This document shows positions 6,027-6,196 of a stretch of DNA of 6,196 nt, in pieces. Below the pieces are notes generated by a model. The model was not told the DNA's origin. It did no database searches and saw only the letters and a program-made list of their open reading frames with translations. Every line of letters begins with the position of its first letter. The first letter of the stretch is position 1. The stretch is from SG8-40 sp035528435 (lineage in GTDB: Bacteria > Pseudomonadota > Gammaproteobacteria > Burkholderiales > Eutrophovitaceae), in assembly GCA_035528435.1 (NCBI GenBank), contig DATKYN010000109.1:1-6196 (forward strand), in the 5' to 3' direction. Both the position numbers and the translations under genes were made by a program.

Positions 6027-6196
6027 ATGATGAAGCGGTTTTTCTTGTATCGGCGACGTTGCCTTGTCAGCGTGTTCATTGCGATCGCCACTTTCCATGT
6101 ATCGATTGGCGTTGCAGTAGCAGAGCCACAACGCGAGGTGACGCAACTGTCGCCCGTCGAAGCCATAGACATGGCCCCGGTTGTAGTCGACGGCAT
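6027..6196 (+). CDS. N-terminus of an unidentified exported protein, cut by the window edge
   Basis: The first 56 codons of a longer gene running off the right edge. ATG ATG at 6027-6032 is preceded by GGGGA at 6015-6019, a good ribosome site seven bases from the first ATG. Residues 1-32 form a clear Sec signal peptide: MMKRFFLYRRR basic region, hydrophobic CLVSVFIAIATFHVSIGV, cut after AVA. The mature part begins EPQREVTQLSPVEAIDMAPVVVDG. The product cannot be named from this much. An N-terminal exported segment ending in VVVDG recalls some periplasmic-domain membrane proteins such as certain MscS-type channels, but that is a weak memory match, not evidence. It is more than 150 nt from the GAF-GGDEF stop, so probably has its own promoter. 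Confidence 0.7.
   Translation, partial: MMKRFFLYRRRCLVSVFIAIATFHVSIGVAVAEPQREVTQLSPVEAIDMAPVVVDG

Noticed and set aside
5876..6196. Two overlapping - strand frames of about 105 aa at the right edge
   Set aside because: Neither has a recognisable motif, and the + strand frame here has a ribosome site and a clear signal peptide.

Overview
The window is about 57% GC by eye, densely coded and almost entirely on the + strand. Gene content (an archaic, sigma-clade or Csu-like chaperone-usher pilus cluster with spore-coat-U pilins, followed by a soluble GAF-GGDEF protein) points to a Gram-negative pseudomonadote, most likely a gammaproteobacterium. The sequence alone does not fix the genus.

Layout. 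Positions 1-86 are a structured leader: an 11-codon mini-ORF with a strong Shine-Dalgarno sits inside a long-range inverted repeat whose 3' arm contains the ribosome site of the first pilin. At 87-584 is the likely major pilin. At 608-1036 is a second, smaller spore-coat-U subunit; a near-perfect intrinsic terminator lies inside its signal-peptide codons (634-667). At 1059-1871 is the periplasmic chaperone and at 1795-4371 the outer-membrane usher; these two overlap by 77 nt. Positions 4372-4894 hold no convincing gene. At 4895-5857 is a GAF-GGDEF protein with a degenerate active site (GGKEF) but an intact inhibitory-site motif (RESD). Positions 5858-6026 are a short regulatory-looking gap with dyads, and from 6027 to the right edge runs the start of a secreted or membrane protein.

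How it fits together. The four pilus genes form a compact operon: subunits cross the inner membrane by Sec, are capped by the chaperone, and are polymerised through the usher. The terminator after the first pilin would make pilin-only transcripts abundant, with read-through supplying the second subunit, chaperone and usher in smaller amounts. No separate two-domain tip adhesin of the CsuE type is seen; the second pilin, whose mature form begins almost directly at its first cysteine and so seems to lack a donor strand, is a candidate tip subunit. The GAF-GGDEF protein is probably a separate transcription unit and looks more like a c-di-GMP or ligand sensor than an active cyclase; a link to the pilus is only suggested by proximity.

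The most notable signals are the translational-attenuator-like leader, the terminator embedded in signal-peptide codons, the missing donor strand, the chaperone/usher overprint, and the GGKEF/RESD combination.
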